In this document: positions 14,829 to 18,069 of the stretch, piece after piece
Layout of the letters: the number at the start of each line of letters is the position of its first letter
How positions within the stretch are numbered: position 1 is the stretch's first letter
Origin: TMED8 sp964468005
GTDB lineage: Bacteria; Pseudomonadota; Alphaproteobacteria; Rhodospirillales; Casp-alpha2
Reading direction: 5' to 3'
Length of the DNA stretch: 18,069 nt
Assembly (NCBI GenBank): GCA_964468005.1
Contig: CAYXUT010000046.1
Coordinates: 1 to 18,069, forward strand
Program-made: the position numbers and the translations under genes
The notes under the pieces: model-generated
Databases searched by the model: none
Told to the model about the DNA's origin: nothing
The model's input: only the letters and a program-made list of their open reading frames with translations

Positions 14829-16919
14829 TTAGGCAAGAATAGCAAGCAGCAGGATCGCAACGATATTGGTGATCTTAATCATCGGGTTTACGGCCGGACC
14901 AGCGGTATCCTTATAAGGGTCACCAACCGTGTCACCCGTGACTGCAGCATGGTGTGCGTTAGAGCCCTTACCGCCATGATTACCGTCTTCGATGTACTTC
15001 TTGGCGTTATCCCAAGCGCCGCCACCGGCGGTCATGGAAAGCGCCACGAACAACCCGGTAACGATGGTGCCCAGAAGCATCGCTCCTACGGCCGAAAATG
15101 CCGCGACCTGACCGCCAATGGCGTTGATTAAGAAATACATGATCACCGGTGCCAGCAATGGTAACAGAGAAGGAATAATCATTTCCTTGATAGCCGCCTG
15201 GGTCAGAAGATCGACGCATTTTCCGTACTCCGGCTTCGCCGTACCTTCCATGATGCCCGGGATTTCCTTGAACTGCCGGCGCACTTCAACAACCACTGCG
15301 CTACCCGCGCGCCCTACGGCCATCATACCCATGCCACCGAACAGATACGGCAGCAAACCGCCGATAAATAGCCCGATAACCACGTAAGGGTCTTGCAAGG
15401 TGAAGGTTACTTTAAGGTGCGGGAAGTAGTGCGTCAGGTCTTCCGTATAGGCACCGAACAGCACCAGTGCAGCGAGACCGGCGGAACCAATGGCATAGCC
15501 CTTGGTCACGGCTTTGGTGGTGTTCCCCACCGCATCCAGCGCGTCCGTCGTCTTACGCACATCGTCCGGCAACTCCGCCATTTCGGCGATACCACCCGCG
15601 TTATCTGTAACTGGGCCAAACGCATCAAGCGCAACCACCATGCCAGCCAAAGCCAGCATCGCCGTGGCGGCAATGGAAATACCGAACAAACCAGCCTGAA
15701 GATATGAGACGATGATACCGGCGCATATCACGATCACCGGCAAAGCCGTCGCCTCCATGGAAACGGCCAGGCCTTGGATCACATTGGTGCCGTGGCCCGT
15801 TTCAGACGCCGCCGCAACACTCTTTACCGGACGGTATTCGGTGCCGGTATAATACTCCGTGATCCAGATGATTAAGGCAGTGACGACAAGGCCGGTGATC
15901 GAGCAAACGAACAGTGCGGTGCCGGTAACCTTTGTTCCAGCCATGGCATAGGCAGTATCCCATCCGATGAAGGTGGAAACGACACCGCCGATCAAAATCG
16001 CGGAAATGATCGCGCTGGCGGTAAAGCCTTTGTAAAGCGCTCCCATGATCGAATTGTTAGCGCCAAGTTTGACGAACCACGTCGCGACCACAGAGGCCAG
16101 GATGCAGACCGCGCCGATAATCAATGGCAGCAGCATCATGGTTTCTTGCTCGGCACCTGAGAAGAAGATAGCGCCCAGCAGCATCGTGCCAACCAAGGTC
16201 ACAGCGTAGGTCTCAAACAAATCAGCAGCCATGCCAGCACAGTCACCGACATTGTCGCCGACGTTATCAGCGATAACACCGGCGTTACGCGGATCATCTT
16301 CCGGGATACCGGCTTCAAGCTTACCCACCAAATCAGAACCCACATCGGCACCCTTGGTGAAGATACCACCGCCGAGGCGCGCGAAGATGGAGATCAACGA
16401 AGCGCCAAAACCGAGAGCCACTAGCGCTTCAAGGATATGACGCATGCCTTCCGTCGTGCTCGGGTCAACCATGCCACGCAACACTGTGTAGTATCCAGCG
16501 AGGCCCAACAGCGCCAAGCCGACAACCAGCATGCCGGTGATGGCGCCGGACTTGAACGCCACATCAAGCCCACCGGCCAGACCCTGGCTGCGGGCCGCTT
16601 CAGTGGTGCGGACATTGGCGCGGACAGAAACGTTCATGCCGACATAGCCTGCGACGCCCGAAAGAATCGCACCGATGAAGTAGCCAACGGCGACCAACAT
16701 GCCGAGTTTAAGCCCCAATAAAACACCGATGACGACACCGACGACGGCAATTGCGGTATATTGGCGGTTAAGGTAGGCCGCCGCGCCTTCTTGAATGGCG
16801 GCGGCAATTTCTTGCATCCGTTCATTACCGGCGGGAGCCTCTATAACCGAACGAATAGAATAAATACCGTAGAGCAGCGCCACGGCGCCACAAAGAATTA
16901 CCAACAGGTACAAGTTCAT
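14829..16919 (-). CDS. hppA: Membrane-bound proton-translocating pyrophosphatase, K+-independent
   Basis: 696-aa multi-pass membrane enzyme (about 16 segments) that couples PPi hydrolysis to ion pumping across the membrane. The PPi/Mg site is complete: FTKGADVGSDLVGKLEAG in the region 187-204, EDDPRNAGVIADNVGDNVGD (207-226) and, near the C-terminus, DNAKKYIEDG and GDTVGDPYKDTAGPAVNP. GNTTKAVTKGYAIGSAG places Lys469 and Thr472 at the positions that separate K+-independent (K, T) from K+-dependent (A, G/A) enzymes, so a K+-independent H+ pump is expected, as in photosynthetic Rhodospirillales. The start is backed by GAGGGGA upstream of ATG 16919. It is followed by a strong terminator and appears monocistronic. 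Confidence 0.96.
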   Translation of the reverse strand: MNLYLLVILCGAVALLYGIYSIRSVIEAPAGNERMQEIAAAIQEGAAAYLNRQYTAIAVVGVVIGVLLGLKLGMLVAVGYFIGAILSGVAGYVGMNVSVRANVRTTEAARSQGLAGGLDVAFKSGAITGMLVVGLALLGLAGYYTVLRGMVDPSTTEGMRHILEALVALGFGASLISIFARLGGGIFTKGADVGSDLVGKLEAGIPEDDPRNAGVIADNVGDNVGDCAGMAADLFETYAVTLVGTMLLGAIFFSGAEQETMMLLPLIIGAVCILASVVATWFVKLGANNSIMGALYKGFTASAIISAILIGGVVSTFIGWDTAYAMAGTKVTGTALFVCSITGLVVTALIIWITEYYTGTEYRPVKSVAAASETGHGTNVIQGLAVSMEATALPVIVICAGIIVSYLQAGLFGISIAATAMLALAGMVVALDAFGPVTDNAGGIAEMAELPDDVRKTTDALDAVGNTTKAVTKGYAIGSAGLAALVLFGAYTEDLTHYFPHLKVTFTLQDPYVVIGLFIGGLLPYLFGGMGMMAVGRAGSAVVVEVRRQFKEIPGIMEGTAKPEYGKCVDLLTQAAIKEMIIPSLLPLLAPVIMYFLINAIGGQVAAFSAVGAMLLGTIVTGLFVALSMTAGGGAWDNAKKYIEDGNHGGKGSNAHHAAVTGDTVGDPYKDTAGPAVNPMIKITNIVAILLLAILA

Positions 16920-17134
16920 TTTGGGAAATCCCCTCGACTAGGTTACTGGCACGCCCACGCGGCACTTAAGCCGTCCCTCCTCCGTGTCCGTCTCGCAATA
17001 GACACAAAACATATCTGCCGACACCGCCTTAGACCGGCGAGCCGAAAAACCGGCAGGAAATTGCCAGAAAGCATCCGTGAATGCAACCAATGTTCGCAGA
17101 CGCTAAAAAGCAGCAGATTGAGAGCGAAAAAGTC
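16920..17134. other. Spacer upstream of hppA
   Basis: This 215-bp gap separates fliL from hppA and should hold the hppA promoter. The ribosome binding site GAGGGGA (minus strand, complement around 16930-16936) is clear. I see no unequivocal -35/-10 pair and no riboswitch-like or tRNA-like structure, and no strong terminator behind fliL. Confidence 0.4.
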
Positions 17135-17599
17135 TTATCCCGCAGGGGTACCGATCTCCGACTGGACCAGGATATCCTTGATCAACCCCTTACCCATCAG
17201 GCGTTCGCCGACGACTTGCAGGCGTTGCTTCAGGATTAAGACATCGATCCGCTTTTTGGTTTTGAGCATGCGCGGCATGAACGCGTACAGGTCGCGAACG
17301 AAGGCGTCGCTGATTTTCGGCATCTGGCGTGTTAGAAAGACGGCATTATCCTGGCCTTCGGTTTCAATCTTGACTTGGACTTCCACCGTCATGGCAACCG
17401 CATTTCCTTGTAGGAGCTGTACCATGATCGGTTCCATATCTACAAAAATAGTCTGCATGCCCGGATCCTTATCCGGCGCTTCCTCAGTTTCCGCGGTTTC
17501 GGAATTCTCAAACGGTCCGAGCCCGAGCCACTTCAGTGTGGCTACTGCGCCACCCACCAAGATGAACAAGGCGGCAAGGATAACCATGATCTTTTTCAC
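17135..17599 (-). CDS. fliL: FliL family protein (flagellar basal body-associated)
   Basis: 154-aa bitopic inner-membrane protein. A short basic N-terminus and one membrane segment (about 4-22) are followed by an acidic linker (ENSETAETEEAPDKDPG) and a periplasmic domain. In that domain, VQVKIETEG, RQMPKISDAFVRDLYAFMP and ILKQRLQVVGERLMGKGLIKDILV match the FliL pattern. FliL proteins sit around the stator and basal body and modulate torque. No other flagellar gene is visible, so a non-flagellar paralogue is possible. GTG 17599 is preferred because AGGGGGGA lies just upstream; ATG at codon 5 would remove the basic residues before the membrane segment. Confidence 0.75.
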   Translation of the reverse strand: MKKIMVILAALFILVGGAVATLKWLGLGPFENSETAETEEAPDKDPGMQTIFVDMEPIMVQLLQGNAVAMTVEVQVKIETEGQDNAVFLTRQMPKISDAFVRDLYAFMPRMLKTKKRIDVLILKQRLQVVGERLMGKGLIKDILVQSEIGTPAG

Positions 17600-17758
17600 G
17601 CCGGGTCCCCCCTCTAGACATCGGCATTAGGATAACATGGCCCTGATAGACTAAAAATGGTGAAATACCTCTTGCCTAAGGCTAACTGATTCCCCGTCTT
17701 CATGAAAACCGGGCCTCGGGCCGCTCTTCATTTTTTTACACGACGGCGCTTCTGACCT

Positions 17759-18069
17759 TCACGACCAAAGTTTTCGATGTTTCCACAATTGCAGACACGG
17801 CATCTTCATGCCGCGGTGCTGTTGAAAATACCAGTTCATTCTCATCACCACCGCCGGGAGCATCACATCGTCCGCCTTTACGTAAGCGATCGCCGCTGCC
17901 GACAACAGAGCATTCGGGATCGACATCTCAATTTCGACGCCCGATTGCCGGGCAACATGGTCAAGATCCTGGGCGAGCTCATCTGAAATATCGATAGCGG
18001 CGGAAGCGATGCCACCCAAAGATGACCAAATTGCCGTTCTCGATCGTGCGCACTGGTAGCAGTCGATCA
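17759..18069 (-). CDS. Unidentified partial reading frame at the right edge, possibly frameshifted
   Basis: On the minus strand a frame is open from the window edge to a TGA at 17759-17761, about 103 codons, with no start inside that can be trusted. Its first part (IASAAIDISDELAQDLDHVA, then SGVEIEMSIP and YVKADDVMLP) uses GC-rich third positions and looks like real protein. The last 35 codons look less so. From about 17870 to 17733 a neighbouring minus-strand frame reads more plausibly (GGGDENELVF, AVSAIVETSKTLVVKVRSAVV in parts) and ends at a TAA. This suggests either a frameshift or two overlapping frames. I do not recognise the family; a faint resemblance to histidine-kinase ATPase domains is not enough to name it. 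Confidence 0.3.
   Translation of the reverse strand, partial: IDCYQCARSRTAIWSSLGGIASAAIDISDELAQDLDHVARQSGVEIEMSIPNALLSAAAIAYVKADDVMLPAVVMRMNWYFQQHRGMKMPCLQLWKHRKLWS

Noticed and set aside
17600..17640. Sigma28-type flagellar promoter upstream of fliL (GCCGAT on the minus strand)
   Set aside because: A GCCGATGT box is present, but no TAAA lies 15 bp upstream of it.
17708..17738. GGCC-TCG-GGCC followed by T-run as a terminator
   Set aside because: Only a 4-bp stem and the T-run is about 9-11 nt away; too weak to call.

Overview
The window most resembles a chromosome segment of an alphaproteobacterium, probably a Rhodospirillales-like lineage. On the minus strand lies the block cbp3 (ubiquinol-cytochrome c chaperone), DUF177/yceD, rpmF, plsX, fabH, ihfA, merR-type regulator and tRNA-Pro, an order familiar in Alphaproteobacteria. 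It is flanked by bamE, a K+-independent H+-pyrophosphatase and a FliL-type protein. No phage, IS element, rRNA or CRISPR array is visible.

The left half (about 1-9620) is a cell-surface polysaccharide region. After a gene-poor stretch rich in inverted repeats and closed by an intrinsic terminator (310-337) come a Gfo/Idh/MocA oxidoreductase, a GalE/ExoB-type UDP-hexose 4-epimerase, an unusual glycosyltransferase-like protein and a minus-strand family 2 glycosyltransferase. Divergent from the latter starts a tight five-gene plus-strand set: a DegT/RfbH-like PLP enzyme, RmlC, an extended SDR, RmlB and RmlA. RmlA and RmlB would make dTDP-4-keto-6-deoxyglucose. The PLP enzyme has His where aminotransferases have Lys and lacks the Fe-S cysteines of RfbH/E1, so a ColD-like 3-dehydratase is plausible. 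With an RmlC-type epimerase and an SDR reductase this looks like a dTDP version of a 3,6-dideoxyhexose (ascarylose/colitose-like) pathway. That is the most interesting hypothesis here. Ordinary dTDP-L-rhamnose synthesis, with the SDR in place of RmlD or RmlD elsewhere, is the main alternative.

The island stops 7 bp from the 3' end of tRNA-Pro(GGG). From there the minus strand carries housekeeping genes: tRNA-Pro with a good sigma70-like promoter, the MerR-type regulator, ihfA, fabH and plsX (overlapping by 4 bp), rpmF, DUF177 and cbp3 (overlapping by 4 bp). bamE diverges from cbp3 and converges on hppA, the two separated by a very strong UUCG-capped terminator. hppA and fliL follow on the minus strand. 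The right edge holds an unidentified, possibly frameshifted minus-strand reading frame that runs out of the window.
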